Source of the DNA: Psychrobacillus soli
GTDB lineage: Bacteria; Bacillota; Bacilli; Bacillales_A; Planococcaceae
DNA length: 64,000 bases
Direction: 5' to 3'
Assembly (NCBI RefSeq): GCF_006861775.1
Contig: NZ_VDGG01000011.1
Span: 1-64,000 of the forward strand
Each line of letters starts with the position of its first letter. Within the stretch, counting starts at the first letter, position 1. The notes under the pieces were generated by a model. The model made no database searches, was not told the origin of the DNA, and was given only the letters and a program-made list of their open reading frames with translations. Position numbers and translations under genes: made by a program. Positions 1 through 8,222 of this stretch are shown in pieces.

Positions 1-71
1 AACCAGTTCTATTCGGAAAGCAACCAAATCAAATCCGAGAGCAACCAAATTGCTAGTGAAAGCAACCAAAT
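1..71. repeat. 21-nt periodic intergenic array, locus 1 (GCAACCAA core)
   Basis: The core GCAACCAA begins at 20, 41 and 62, exactly 21 nt apart. The first five bases of the window (AACCA) fit a fourth unit cut by the window edge. Each unit is a conserved core of about 10 nt (AGCAACCAAAT) followed by about 11 variable bases. It is the reverse complement of the TTGGTTGC arrays at 24589-24660 and 32433-32524. The function is unknown. Confidence 0.85.
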
Positions 72-283
72 CTTAAAATAACAAGTTTACTTGGAGTGAG
101 ACAACGATGAATACGAGGTTTCATACCAATAAATGGTTGTATGAAACGAACTTTATCCTAAGTAAATACTCTACTTATTTGGAGAAAGCATTTTCTAATT
201 AGCTTTAATAAATATTGCGTAGTGAATCTAATCAATTTAAAGCTCTGATAACAGTAGACGCAAAATTAGTAAGAAATTCCCAT
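72..283. other. intergenic stretch with one hairpin
   Basis: No convincing gene was found here. A hairpin with 9-bp arms (GTTTCATAC at 118-126, GTATGAAAC at 139-147) is present without a following T-run. Whether it belongs to a leader or a 3' end cannot be told, because the neighbouring gene lies outside the window. Confidence 0.5.
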
Positions 284-500
284 GGATTTTCGCTGCTGGG
301 AGGCCAACAGGATGTTGGTCACGAAGGCGTTGCCACACGATGTGGCGTTTTTAGCCTTTGTTCCTCTGTGTGAGCAAAATGAGACTTCTCAGGCGGACGC
401 GCGCAGGCGCGACGGTGAAGGCTCATCGCTCACCCCACGGAAAGCGTCCGCCCAGCAGCGAAAATCCTACCGGTCACTTCCTTACCACGCAGTATCCCTA
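284..500. repeat. long palindromic intergenic element, copy 1
   Basis: Perfect 17-bp outer arms (GGATTTTCGCTGCTGGG at 284-300 and its complement at 451-467) enclose inner inverted repeats (CGGACGC at 394-400 with GCGTCCG at 444-450) and small hairpins. The 3' flank, CGGTCAC followed by ACCACGCAGTATCCCTA (to 500), also ends the related element at 20486-20628. An 81-codon reading frame across it lacks a ribosome binding site and is better explained by the repeat. I read this as a mobile or structural intergenic repeat. Confidence 0.7.
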
Positions 501-548
501 AACAGTTACATACCATCTACTTTCTAGCTTCCTATAAAACAAAAAAGC

Positions 549-574
549 TGCCCCGCAATTCATCATACGGGGCA
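549..574 (-). terminator. intrinsic terminator of the MFS gene
   Basis: The stem TGCCCCG/CGGGGCA (549-555 and 568-574) is followed on the minus strand by a T-run (541-546), directly after the stop codon at 582. Confidence 0.85.
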
Positions 575-581
575 ACTCTCC

Positions 582-1754
582 TTATGCTATTTTCTTCGTA
601 CCCTTCCACAAAATTGATCCAATCATTGTAATAAGTAGTACGATCAGGCCTAAAACAAATGGATAAATTATATGCACATCATATAATAATCCCGCAAGAA
701 GTGGGCCTAACACATTTCCAATACTCATATATGCATTATTCATACCCATCGCAAATCCTTGTTCTTCTCCTGCTAGCTTCGATATTAGCGTCGTAAGTAC
801 TGGACGTAAAATGGAAGTAGAAAGGAAAATAATCATTGTAATAACAAAGAAAAATGCATAGTTTGATACGATAATTGAAAGGAGAAACCCGAAAGCTGCT
901 ACACCTAAAAATATTTTCAATACATTCTCTTCCCCAAAACGGCGTACAACCCAATCAACAGCTGCCAACTGGACAATCACACTGACGATTCCAGTAGCTG
1001 TTACCATCCAGGCGATGTCTTGCGGAGAAGCACCAAATTCATTATCTACAAAAAGACCAAGAACGGATTCATACGCCATCAACCCAAAACTCATTACTAG
1101 TGTAATAACAAGTGGGATAAAATATGGTTTCTTAAACGATTGAACGATTTCTTGCACCATAGGCTCAGGTTTATGTTCAGGAGTGCTACTTGTTTCTGGT
1201 TTACTTTCTTTTAGAACAAACAATGAAAAGACAACTGCTAGGACACCTACGATTGCAGAGATTAGAAGTGGCATTTTCAAACCAAATTCTGCTAAGAAAC
1301 CGCCAATGCCGGGTCCAACAACAATCCCAAGTGACATTGATGCAGAGATAAAACTATTCCCTTTTGCACGTTGATCCATCGTCGTGATATCTGCTACATA
1401 AGCAAAAATTGCAGGAACTAATAATGCGGCTCCGACACCACCTATTACTCGTGATACATATAAAATACTTACCGAATCAGAAAAATAAAACACGAACATA
1501 GATAAAGCTAGGCCACTTAAACCCGCAATAATCATAATTCGTCTGCCATATTTGTCTGCCCATTTTCCAGCAATCGGGGACATGATGAGCTGTGCCCCAG
1601 CGAATATCGCGATCATCAGTCCCGCTGCCGTTCCTCCCTGCCCTATCGACTTTAAATACGCTGGCAAAATAGGAATAATAATTCCAAAACTTCCAATTGC
1701 GATAAACATATTTATCATTAAAACAAATAGTTTCTTTCGTTGATCTTTAGTCAT
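582..1754 (-). CDS. MFS multidrug efflux transporter (NorA/Bmr-like)
   Basis: Integral membrane proton-coupled efflux protein of about 390 residues with 12 predicted hydrophobic segments. The motif GKWADKYGRR, after the second segment, is the MFS loop 2-3 signature, and the GxxxGPGIGG motif in the fifth segment is the drug/H+ antiporter signature. The frame is open upstream to 1787, but that start has no Shine-Dalgarno; the ATG at 1754 has GGAAACG before it and gives the usual N-terminus. It is a single gene with its own terminator. The substrate cannot be inferred from sequence. Confidence 0.85.
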   Translation of the reverse strand: MTKDQRKKLFVLMINMFIAIGSFGIIIPILPAYLKSIGQGGTAAGLMIAIFAGAQLIMSPIAGKWADKYGRRIMIIAGLSGLALSMFVFYFSDSVSILYVSRVIGGVGAALLVPAIFAYVADITTMDQRAKGNSFISASMSLGIVVGPGIGGFLAEFGLKMPLLISAIVGVLAVVFSLFVLKESKPETSSTPEHKPEPMVQEIVQSFKKPYFIPLVITLVMSFGLMAYESVLGLFVDNEFGASPQDIAWMVTATGIVSVIVQLAAVDWVVRRFGEENVLKIFLGVAAFGFLLSIIVSNYAFFFVITMIIFLSTSILRPVLTTLISKLAGEEQGFAMGMNNAYMSIGNVLGPLLAGLLYDVHIIYPFVLGLIVLLITMIGSILWKGTKKIA

Positions 1755-1885
1755 TCGTTTCCAACTTTCATTCAAAAATAATAGCATTCTTGCAAAAGAA
1801 TACCATGCTACCGAATACTATACAAGAAAGCAATTGAACTCCACATGAAAATAATAATTGTGGGGAACTACCCCAAGACAGAAAA

Positions 1886-1917
1886 AGAGTCACTCGTTTT
1901 ACCATTCGAGCAACTCT
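1886..1917 (-). terminator. terminator after the DUF3221-like gene
   Basis: An 11-bp stem with two G-U pairs (AGAGTTGCTCG/CGAGTGACTCT, read on the minus strand) is followed by TTTTT. It closes the dipeptidase-to-DUF3221 operon. Confidence 0.75.
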
Positions 1918-1923
1918 CTCCTA

Positions 1924-2298
1924 TTATTCGTTCAACTTTTCAAGCGTTTTGGCTGTTCCTTGCATTGGATACGACTCCGCTAAAGCATCATAACCAACTT
2001 TTACCTGGTCGTATAGTTCTAACGTATCTCTTTGAGCCATTGTAATCGTAAACCATGTTGCATCTTTTCCATTATCAATTGCTTCTTGGACGGATAGTTT
2101 ATTTGCTTCCTCTGTTAAAAGGTCATCTACGACCAGTATACTCGTGTTATTCATATCTACAATAATTCCAGTCATATATCCAGTTGGCTGAGATTGGGTT
2201 GGATTTTTTTCATAAAACTGCATGATGAAATAAAAGATAGCCCCAATAGCTATAAGCGTAAGGACTAGCATGATAGCAACAGTAGATCTTCCTTTCAC
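1924..2298 (-). CDS. membrane-anchored DUF3221-like protein
   Basis: A 124-residue protein with one N-terminal transmembrane segment (about residues 8-28) and an extracytoplasmic domain. The pattern 'GIIVDMNNTSILVVDD ... TWFTI ... YDQVKVGYDALAESYP' resembles the DUF3221 (YobA-type) family, whose function is unknown. It starts at GTG 2298 with AAGGGGG 7 nt upstream. It lies 12 nt downstream of the 2311-2784 gene and is surely co-transcribed with it. The family call rests on motif recollection only. Confidence 0.7.
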   Translation of the reverse strand: MKGRSTVAIMLVLTLIAIGAIFYFIMQFYEKNPTQSQPTGYMTGIIVDMNNTSILVVDDLLTEEANKLSVQEAIDNGKDATWFTITMAQRDTLELYDQVKVGYDALAESYPMQGTAKTLEKLNE

Positions 2299-2310
2299 AT
2301 GAAATCCCCC

Positions 2311-2784
2311 TTACTTAGAAGCCACTTTACGGAAGCCTTCTTCTAATAGATACGCTTTTGCTTCTGCATAAGAACCGAAGCTTTCTTCTAAATTGTAGCC
2401 ATGATAAATATTCCACATTTCATCCTCTTGCAATAAGGTTAGCTTTGAGTTTTCTTTGTTTTTCCACTCTTCTTCTACCTCTTCCTCGGCAACCTCTTCT
2501 TCCTCTGTCGCTAAATAAGCAATGGAATCTTTAATCAATTGTCTTAATTCGTCAGCAGAAGCCTCACGGATATTCAAAAGTCCTTTGTCATTGGCTTCTT
2601 CATATTGTGGAAGGTCACCTACATAGACAAAACCATTCCCATTCGGATGGAGATGATAAATTACTGTCGTTTTTTCATATAAACTTTCTTCATAATGGTA
2701 ATTTACTCGTTTTAAAGAAACTTCTTTTCGAGTGAGCTCCGGAAATTCTTGAATAATTGCTTCTTTTTCTTCAAATGTTAGCAT
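2311..2784 (-). CDS. uncharacterised acidic protein
   Basis: A 157-residue soluble protein not recognised as a named family. Residues about 95-107 form a run of glutamates (EEEEVAEEEVEEE) that separates an N-terminal half, rich in aromatic and charged residues, from a C-terminal half with a Y-x-EA-x-AYLL pattern. No signal peptide or membrane segment is seen. A GAGGAA Shine-Dalgarno precedes ATG 2784. It sits in an operon with the small membrane peptide upstream and the DUF3221-like gene downstream. Confidence 0.7.
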   Translation of the reverse strand: MLTFEEKEAIIQEFPELTRKEVSLKRVNYHYEESLYEKTTVIYHLHPNGNGFVYVGDLPQYEEANDKGLLNIREASADELRQLIKDSIAYLATEEEEVAEEEVEEEWKNKENSKLTLLQEDEMWNIYHGYNLEESFGSYAEAKAYLLEEGFRKVASK

Positions 2785-2833
2785 GTGATTCCTCTTTCTT
2801 TACTTTTTTCATTTGTCTAGTATATCATACTAT

Positions 2834-2926
2834 TCACCCTCTACGCGTCCACCATTCTGCAACGATTACGAAACAAATCACTACTGCAATGGCAACTGCA
2901 AAAAACCAACTTGGTAAACTACCCAT
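2834..2926 (-). CDS. 30-residue single-pass membrane peptide
   Basis: A short reading frame read directly from the sequence. It encodes 30 residues: MGSLPSW, then a hydrophobic span of about 16 residues (FFAVAIAVVICFVIV), then AEWWTRRG with a basic C-terminus, consistent with an inserted small membrane protein. A perfect AGGAGG (2937-2942) lies 10 nt upstream of the ATG, inside the 3' end of the dipeptidase gene, so translation is probably coupled. The start lies 5 nt after the dipeptidase stop. The family is not recognised. Confidence 0.7.
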   Translation of the reverse strand: MGSLPSWFFAVAIAVVICFVIVAEWWTRRG

Positions 2927-2931
2927 TTGTC

Positions 2932-3876
2932 TTATTCCTCCTTGCTAATTTCACCAACAAATCGACTGAAGTTTTGTGATGTGAATCCCTGAACCGTTTC
3001 TGTCGTATAACTCTTCAATAAATGAATCACTAAATTTTGTGTTTTCGAGGCATCTTCCAAGCCATTTACAAATTCACTAATTCCATCAAAGTCTGATCCT
3101 AATCCTATTAAATGTGCTCCACCAAGAGATACGATATGATCAATATGTTTTACTAAATCAAAGATATCCACAAACTTTTCAGAATTGTTAATAAACTGTG
3201 GGTAATATACAATATGAATGGGTGAATTTCTATCGATTAGTGCTTTTAGTTGGTGATCTGTTAAATTTCTATTGGAGTCGCATATCGTTCTAGCATTCGA
3301 GTGGCTTGCCATAAGCCATTTCGCTTTTGGAAGCACATCCCAAAATGATTTTTCACTTAAATGGGATACATCGATAATGATATTTTGCTCGTTTAACAAC
3401 GTCACTACTTCTTCACCAAATGAGGTCAACCCTGTGCCAGATTCCTCCGCTGCACCGTCTGCTACAGCATTTACACCATTCCATGTAAGACCAACTAATT
3501 TAACCCCATGGGATAGTAGCAACTTTAGCTTTTCTATATCTCCATTCATCATGTCCAAACCTTCTAGTGACAATACCGCACCGATTTGCCCTTCTTGTAG
3601 TGTTTCAAGTTGCTCCCACTTATAAATCGCTACTACATTCTCATGTTTTCCAACAATTTCAGTATGGAAAAATTCAATTTGTCGTACTGCCTCCATGAAC
3701 TGCTTCTCTTTCGGAAATCCTTCAGATACAAACACTGCAAATACTTGTAGAGCCACTTTACCGGCCTCTAGTCGTTCTTTATTTGCTTGTAGTAAAGGTG
3801 AATCTGTAAAAGAAATCGGTGACTCTGCTTTAGCGAGTTTATATAGCACATCACAATGTAAGTCATATATTTTCAT
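2932..3876 (-). CDS. membrane dipeptidase family (peptidase M19)
   Basis: A zinc-dependent dipeptidase of 314 residues, the normal length for bacterial M19 enzymes. The metal ligands can be followed: H7 and D9 in DLHCD, E105 in LSLEGLD, H172 in DVSHLS, H192 in ASHSNAR, and the C-terminal GSDFDG motif. No signal peptide is seen, so it is probably cytoplasmic. An AGGAGG Shine-Dalgarno precedes the ATG. It is the first gene of a minus-strand operon and lies behind the ddh terminator. The substrate is probably dipeptides; a cell-wall-peptide role is inference. Confidence 0.88.
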   Translation of the reverse strand: MKIYDLHCDVLYKLAKAESPISFTDSPLLQANKERLEAGKVALQVFAVFVSEGFPKEKQFMEAVRQIEFFHTEIVGKHENVVAIYKWEQLETLQEGQIGAVLSLEGLDMMNGDIEKLKLLLSHGVKLVGLTWNGVNAVADGAAEESGTGLTSFGEEVVTLLNEQNIIIDVSHLSEKSFWDVLPKAKWLMASHSNARTICDSNRNLTDHQLKALIDRNSPIHIVYYPQFINNSEKFVDIFDLVKHIDHIVSLGGAHLIGLGSDFDGISEFVNGLEDASKTQNLVIHLLKSYTTETVQGFTSQNFSRFVGEISKEE

Positions 3877-3894
3877 CTTTTTCCTCCTAAAAAA

Positions 3895-3924
3895 ACCGGC
3901 ACTCTTCTATAAAGAAGTACCGGT
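3895..3924 (-). terminator. terminator after ddh
   Basis: The stem ACCGGTACTTC/GAAGAGTGCCGGT, with one bulge, is followed by TTTTTT on the minus strand. It separates ddh from the dipeptidase operon. Confidence 0.85.
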
Positions 3925-3930
3925 CTAATT

Positions 3931-4914
3931 TTATAATAATTCTGTACGAAGTTGTTCTGCGGATTTTGGTGAAAGTAGCCCTAATGGAATATCAAAAGCT
4001 GTTTTGGCACCACTTTGACCGGATTGACCTAGTCTGTAAGCTGCTCTTGCATATGCAACTAATACACTGGAAGTGAAATTAGGATTACTTTCAAGCTTCA
4101 ATGAAAACTCCATCAATTGTTTTTCGTGCGTGCCACTTTCCCCGCTACGAATAACAAATCCACCATGCGGCATCCCACTATGATTTTGTTGTAATTCTTC
4201 TGCCGTGATAAAATGCACGGTTGTATCGTAGTCAGCAAAGTAATTTGGCATTGTGATAATTTGTTGCTCTACCTGTTCTTTACTCGCTCCATCTTCTAAT
4301 ACAACATAACATTCTCTCGTATGTTTTTCACGTGTGGAAAGGGTTGGATGTTCTCCGCTACGAACGCGTTCTACCGCTTCTTTTACAGGAAGTGTATATT
4401 GAACTGCGTTTTTTACTCCCTCAATTCTGCGTACTGCATCGGAATGTCCTTGGCTTAAGCCATCTCCCCAAAATGTATATGTATTACCTTCTGGAAGTAC
4501 TACTTCTCCAAGCAATCGGTTTAACGAGAATAAGCCTGGATCCCAGCCTACTGAAATTACACTAATTTTGTTAGAAGCTTTCGCTACTTTATCCACCTTA
4601 TCAAAAAACTCTGGGATTAATGCATGCGTATCAAAGCTATCCACTGTATGGAAAGTCTGCGCTATTTCTGGTGTTTGTTCTGGCAGATCTTTCGCAGAAC
4701 CACCACATAAAATCATTACATCGATTTTATCTTGAAAATCTTTTACGTCTTCTACTAAATATACGCCAACCGAAGCATCATTTACCTCAACAGTTGATGG
4801 GTCACGTCTAGTAAATACACCAACTAACTCCATATCAGGATTTTGTTTTACTGCTAATTGGACTCCTCGTCCTAAATTTCCGTATCCAATAATACCAATT
4901 TTAATTTTACTCAT
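3931..4914 (-). CDS. ddh: meso-diaminopimelate D-dehydrogenase
   Basis: A 327-residue NADPH-dependent enzyme that converts tetrahydrodipicolinate, ammonia and NADPH directly to meso-diaminopimelate. The N-terminal Rossmann motif GYGNLG (residues 10-15) and blocks such as SVGWDPGLFS, WGDGLSQGHSDA and MPHGGFVIRSG are characteristic of the family (well known from Lysinibacillus sphaericus and Corynebacterium). GAGGAAAAG precedes ATG 4914. It is a single gene. The same window also carries dapH and ykuR of the acetylase route, so two DAP pathways coexist. Confidence 0.93.
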   Translation of the reverse strand: MSKIKIGIIGYGNLGRGVQLAVKQNPDMELVGVFTRRDPSTVEVNDASVGVYLVEDVKDFQDKIDVMILCGGSAKDLPEQTPEIAQTFHTVDSFDTHALIPEFFDKVDKVAKASNKISVISVGWDPGLFSLNRLLGEVVLPEGNTYTFWGDGLSQGHSDAVRRIEGVKNAVQYTLPVKEAVERVRSGEHPTLSTREKHTRECYVVLEDGASKEQVEQQIITMPNYFADYDTTVHFITAEELQQNHSGMPHGGFVIRSGESGTHEKQLMEFSLKLESNPNFTSSVLVAYARAAYRLGQSGQSGAKTAFDIPLGLLSPKSAEQLRTELL

Positions 4915-4986
4915 TTACTTTTCCTCCACATTTACGATTTCATAGTATTAAAAATACATGCATAATACCAAACAGTCAACGGATAA

Positions 4987-5487
4987 TTATTCAGGCGCTT
5001 CTCCAGAAAAAGCCAACCACTCTTCTTTTGAAGGACCATACATTCCTGGAACAACTAGTCCCGCTTGTCTCATTAACACCGTGATTTGACCTCTGTGATG
5101 TGTTTGATGGGATATTAATACTTGAAGAATAGTTGCAACTGTCCATGTTTGACCGTACATATCTTTTTCCTCTAAAAGTGTTTCATCTGACCACTGTTCT
5201 TTTATCGCTTGAACCATCGCATCGCTAGATTCTCTATAAGCTACTGCCAATTCTTTTGCTGTTATTGGTTTAGGTGCATCATGTGGAGTAGCTTTGAATT
5301 GCAATCCAGTTTTCCCGACCATCTCATCGATTGTCACGACGATATGCCAAGCTAGCGTACCTAGTGTTCTGCCTTCTTCATATACTTTTTGATGTAATGA
5401 TTCGTCTGTTAATGTATGGAATATTTTAAGCGTAGATTCTGCTTCATGTTTCCAGTTTATCAAAAAGTCTTCTACTGTTCTAATCAT
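4987..5487 (-). CDS. DinB-like four-helix metal-binding protein
   Basis: A 166-residue all-helical protein of the DinB/YfiT superfamily. The expected metal-binding histidines appear in LAWHIVV (about residue 48) and in the SHQTHHRGQ motif (about residues 125-131). Members include damage-inducible proteins and bacillithiol- or mycothiol-linked S-transferases; the sequence does not decide which. It starts at ATG 5487 with GGAGGGATC upstream. The next minus-strand gene, ddh, follows after a 72-nt gap. Confidence 0.8.
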   Translation of the reverse strand: MIRTVEDFLINWKHEAESTLKIFHTLTDESLHQKVYEEGRTLGTLAWHIVVTIDEMVGKTGLQFKATPHDAPKPITAKELAVAYRESSDAMVQAIKEQWSDETLLEEKDMYGQTWTVATILQVLISHQTHHRGQITVLMRQAGLVVPGMYGPSKEEWLAFSGEAPE

Positions 5488-5609
5488 CTTGATCCCTCCA
5501 AATTTAGCTATAAGCTATAGTTCGATATGTTAAAGATAGATTCCTGCTCTCTTGCGAATAGATATTACTGTCCGGTTATGGTAGACTAAAGGACAGACAA
5601 TAAGAGGAC

Positions 5610-5993
5610 GTGAGCAAATTGATTAAAATTGAATTACCGAAACCAACCGTTACGATCACGCAACGTGAACAAGTGCTTAAAGAAGGAGAAATTGAAATCC
5701 CATCGATTCATGGATTTATCGATTTCCACCAACTCCCTCGTGATAAAGGTGGCATCTTTATGTTTTATAACAAAAATGATGAGCTTTTATTCGTTGGGAA
5801 AGCACGTAAAATAAGACAACGTATTAAAAAGCATTTTGAAGACAATGTATCACCAATGATTAAGCATCGTGACGAAGTGTACAAAATCAGCGTAAGCATA
5901 GTAGACGAGGCAATGGATCGTGAAATTTACGAAACATATGCGATTAATACATTGAAATCTAAGTATAATATCGACAAAGCGTTTTTTAGATAA
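5610..5993 (+). CDS. GIY-YIG domain protein (YurQ-like)
   Basis: A 127-residue small protein with a degenerate GIY-YIG nuclease fold. 'GGIFMFYNKNDELLFVGKA' matches the GIY-(x)n-YIG strands, R-x3-R follows, and 'DREIYETYAINTLKSKYN' carries the conserved glutamate. It resembles the isolated UvrC-N-like proteins of Bacillus such as YurQ, annotated as putative excinucleases. It starts at GTG 5610 behind AAGAGG. It is transcribed alone, divergently from the DinB-like gene, and has its own terminator. Confidence 0.8.
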   Translation: MSKLIKIELPKPTVTITQREQVLKEGEIEIPSIHGFIDFHQLPRDKGGIFMFYNKNDELLFVGKARKIRQRIKKHFEDNVSPMIKHRDEVYKISVSIVDEAMDREIYETYAINTLKSKYNIDKAFFR

Positions 5994-6008
5994 TTTTCCT
6001 AAAATAAA

Positions 6009-6045
6009 ACACAAAGAGTAAAGTGATCAACTTTTCTCTTTGTGT
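6009..6045 (+). terminator. terminator after the GIY-YIG gene
   Basis: The stem ACACAAAGAG/CTCTTTGTGT (6009-6018 and 6036-6045) is followed by TTTTT on the plus strand. Confidence 0.88.
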
Positions 6046-6073
6046 TTTTTGATGACCAAATTGCCTGCCCTTA

Positions 6074-7066
6074 CTATTTTACTTCTTCAAAAATACTCGT
6101 ACTATGAAGTGGTTGCACTCTCGATTTTGGATCGATAAACGTTTTAATATGGCTAATTGCAATCGGTACTTCTCCAAATCCAACAGCAATCAGTTTTACT
6201 TTCCCGTCATGGGTGCATACATCGCCGGCTGCATATATTCCTTCTAAGTTCGTCTCCATTTTTTCATTCACAACGACTGAATTTTTTTGCATATTCAATC
6301 CCCAAGTTTTTAGAGGGCCGAGTGATGCGACGTTTCCATAATTGACAAGGACATGATCTACCGGAATTCGTTGTTCTGATTTATCTTTGGCAACGATCAC
6401 CACTTCATGAATATTCTCTCCATCTCCAACTAATTCTTTTACGACAAAGGGCGTTTTCACTTGCACCTTCGAATGTTGCAGCTGTTGTACAGTCATTTCA
6501 TGCGCTGTGAATTGTTCTTTTCTGTGGCATATTGTGACGTTCGAAGCGACATCCTCTAACATAAGTGACCAATCGAGAGCTGAATCTCCTCCACCTAAAA
6601 CAAGTACATCTGAGTCCTTGAAATGATTAATATCTGCTACTTTGTAATGAAGGTTTTTCCCTTCGTACTCCGTTGCTCCCGACACACTTAATTTACGTGG
6701 TTGAAAAGAACCAATCCCGGAAGTAAGTAAAATTGTTTTCGTATAATGTACCGTTTTATCTGTCGTCAATACAAAATATTCCGCCAATCTTTCGAGGGTT
6801 ACTGCTGTTTCTTCTAAACAAATGGTTGGATTACTATAAGCTGCTTGCTGTTCCAAATTCGCTACTAAATCTTTCGCTAAAATCTTCGGTAGCCCGCCAA
6901 CGTCATATATATATTTATCAGGATAAAGCTCCATTAACTGACCACCAAGCTGTGGTAAGCTATCGATTATTTTCACCTTTAAATCACGTAGTCCCGCATA
7001 AAAAGATGCAAATAATCCTGTTGGACCGCCACCTATAATGATTACATCGTACAATTCCTCGTCCAT
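6074..7066 (-). CDS. thioredoxin-reductase-like ferredoxin/flavodoxin-NADP+ reductase (YumC/YcgT type)
   Basis: A flavoprotein of 330 residues. It has an N-terminal FAD motif GGGPTG (residues 12-17), the block 'LPQLGGQLMELYP', a central NADPH motif GGGDSALDW, and a C-terminal 'GIYAAGDVC' FAD loop. It lacks the CxxC of true thioredoxin reductases, as expected for YumC/YcgT ferredoxin-NADP+ reductases. The frame reaches TTG 7093, but ATG 7066 has GAGGTGG 8 nt upstream and gives the family's MDEELYDV start. A Fur-box-like site lies just upstream, which favours the iron-regulated YcgT type. Confidence 0.88.
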   Translation of the reverse strand: MDEELYDVIIIGGGPTGLFASFYAGLRDLKVKIIDSLPQLGGQLMELYPDKYIYDVGGLPKILAKDLVANLEQQAAYSNPTICLEETAVTLERLAEYFVLTTDKTVHYTKTILLTSGIGSFQPRKLSVSGATEYEGKNLHYKVADINHFKDSDVLVLGGGDSALDWSLMLEDVASNVTICHRKEQFTAHEMTVQQLQHSKVQVKTPFVVKELVGDGENIHEVVIVAKDKSEQRIPVDHVLVNYGNVASLGPLKTWGLNMQKNSVVVNEKMETNLEGIYAAGDVCTHDGKVKLIAVGFGEVPIAISHIKTFIDPKSRVQPLHSTSIFEEVK

Positions 7067-7096
7067 TCTTACATCCACCTCACTGTAATTCAAAAA

Positions 7097-7111
7097 TGAA
7101 AATGATTCTCA
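7097..7111 (-). promoter_or_regulatory. candidate Fur box upstream of the ferredoxin reductase
   Basis: TGAGAATCATTTTCA (minus strand) matches 13 of 15 positions of the Bacillus Fur 7-1-7 consensus TGATAATNATTATCA. It lies 30 nt upstream of the start codon in the 74-nt gap after the DCC gene. In B. subtilis the paralogue ycgT belongs to the Fur regulon, which supports iron repression here. Confidence 0.7.
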
Positions 7112-7140
7112 TCTATAGCTTAACATAGATTGAAACGACG

Positions 7141-7530
7141 TTACAGAAATCGGTCTCGTATATCTGGAGTTGGAATCATACAATTGTCCTTTTTCCCAAA
7201 CCATTTATATCTATTTTTCGCAATTATTTTATACACACTATTTCTAAACGACTTAGGAATTACTTTGAGCAGATAAAATCCTTTCCAAATTCCATTTAAG
7301 TGTCTACAAATTGCAAGTGCTGCATCTGAGGAATCATATACTGTATTATTATCAATTACTATCACACTATCCAGTTTGTCAGCAATTAAATGCTTTTTCT
7401 TTAGATCTTCTCCAACATCACTTTGTAAAGCCGCAAACCGAAAATATCCATGAGGATCTCTTTTAATAATAAATTGAACGCTTGCATCGCAGAAATTGCA
7501 TTCTCCGTCAAACAAAATAATAGCAGTCAT
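7141..7530 (-). CDS. DCC family thiol-disulfide oxidoreductase-like protein (DUF393)
   Basis: A 129-residue thioredoxin-fold protein named after its DxxCxxC motif; here D8-G-E-C11-N-F-C14-D sits near the N-terminus as usual. The middle block 'FRFAALQSDVGE' and the 'YDSSDAALAICRHL' helix are typical of the family. The biochemical role is not established. ATG 7530 has AAGGGAGGG 8 nt upstream; the longer frame to 7569 runs into the terminator of the gene behind it. The iron-regulated reductase follows after 74 nt. Confidence 0.85.
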   Translation of the reverse strand: MTAIILFDGECNFCDASVQFIIKRDPHGYFRFAALQSDVGEDLKKKHLIADKLDSVIVIDNNTVYDSSDAALAICRHLNGIWKGFYLLKVIPKSFRNSVYKIIAKNRYKWFGKKDNCMIPTPDIRDRFL

Positions 7531-7576
7531 ATGAAATCCCTCCCTTTCTAACAGTATATCAATTATCACAGAAAAA

Positions 7577-7602
7577 GCCCCAGTACATAGGTATACTGAG
7601 GC
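7577..7602 (-). terminator. terminator after the DksA-like gene
   Basis: The stem GCCTCAGTA/TACTGGGGC (one G-U pair) is followed by TTTTT on the minus strand. It lies between the DksA-like stop and the DCC start. Confidence 0.8.
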
Positions 7603-7609
7603 ATCGTAT

Positions 7610-8095
7610 TTATTGTTTGTCAGAAGGAGTATCAGAGGAACCGACTTCTTCTAAAATTTCAAAGCTGTTTTCATAATCCCTTATTCGAGGGTCTTCATCA
7701 TCTACCGGTTGATCGGTTGTTGAATTTAGTAGTGATTCTTCTAGTGGACGTATTTCCTCATTCACTTGTTGCTGTGCATGCTCCACACAAGTAGTCGTAG
7801 TTGGAACAGCTTCAAGCCTTTCAAGCGGTATTTCTTTACCACACTCCGTACATTTGCCGTAGTTACCTTCATCTATAGCGATTAAAGCTTCTTTAATATC
7901 GGCTATTTCCTCTTCATAATGTTTTCTTAACGCCAACCTCGTATGTTTATCCGTTAAATCTGTTGCATTATCCGCGGGATGATTATCATAATTGGATAAC
8001 TCGGTCGTTTCAAACTCTTCGTCATTATCTATGCTATGTTCTAGCTCACTTAAACGCTCCTGTAACGTATCTTTTAACTTATTGTATTTCGACAT
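7610..8095 (-). CDS. TraR/DksA-type zinc-finger protein (YteA-like)
   Basis: A 161-residue protein with an N-terminal coiled helix (residues 1-70, with the 'YDNHPADNATDL' motif of the YteA subfamily) and a DksA-type zinc finger at C82-x2-C85 and C103-x2-H106. The fourth ligand is histidine rather than cysteine. Family members bind RNA polymerase or act in sporulation; the B. subtilis role is unclear. ATG 8095 has GGAGGAA 6 nt upstream, better than the longer frame from 8137. It is monocistronic. Confidence 0.85.
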   Translation of the reverse strand: MSKYNKLKDTLQERLSELEHSIDNDEEFETTELSNYDNHPADNATDLTDKHTRLALRKHYEEEIADIKEALIAIDEGNYGKCTECGKEIPLERLEAVPTTTTCVEHAQQQVNEEIRPLEESLLNSTTDQPVDDEDPRIRDYENSFEILEEVGSSDTPSDKQ

Positions 8096-8222
8096 ATAAA
8101 TTCCTCCTTCATTCCTTATAGAGTTCCCACATTTCACCGAAATAAAACAATTTCCACTCGTGATTGAAACATTACATTAAATTGAACAAATGGAGTATGA
8201 TAACTATAAAGGAGTGTTATTT

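Noticed and set aside
1-71. CRISPR array (also loci 24589, 32433, 53278)
   Set aside because: The repeat core is only 8-11 nt and the period 21 nt, far below CRISPR repeat and spacer lengths; no cas genes are present.
282-527. 81-codon plus-strand frame starting ATG 282
   Set aside because: It runs exactly over the palindromic repeat, has no ribosome binding site and its composition is dictated by the repeat arms.
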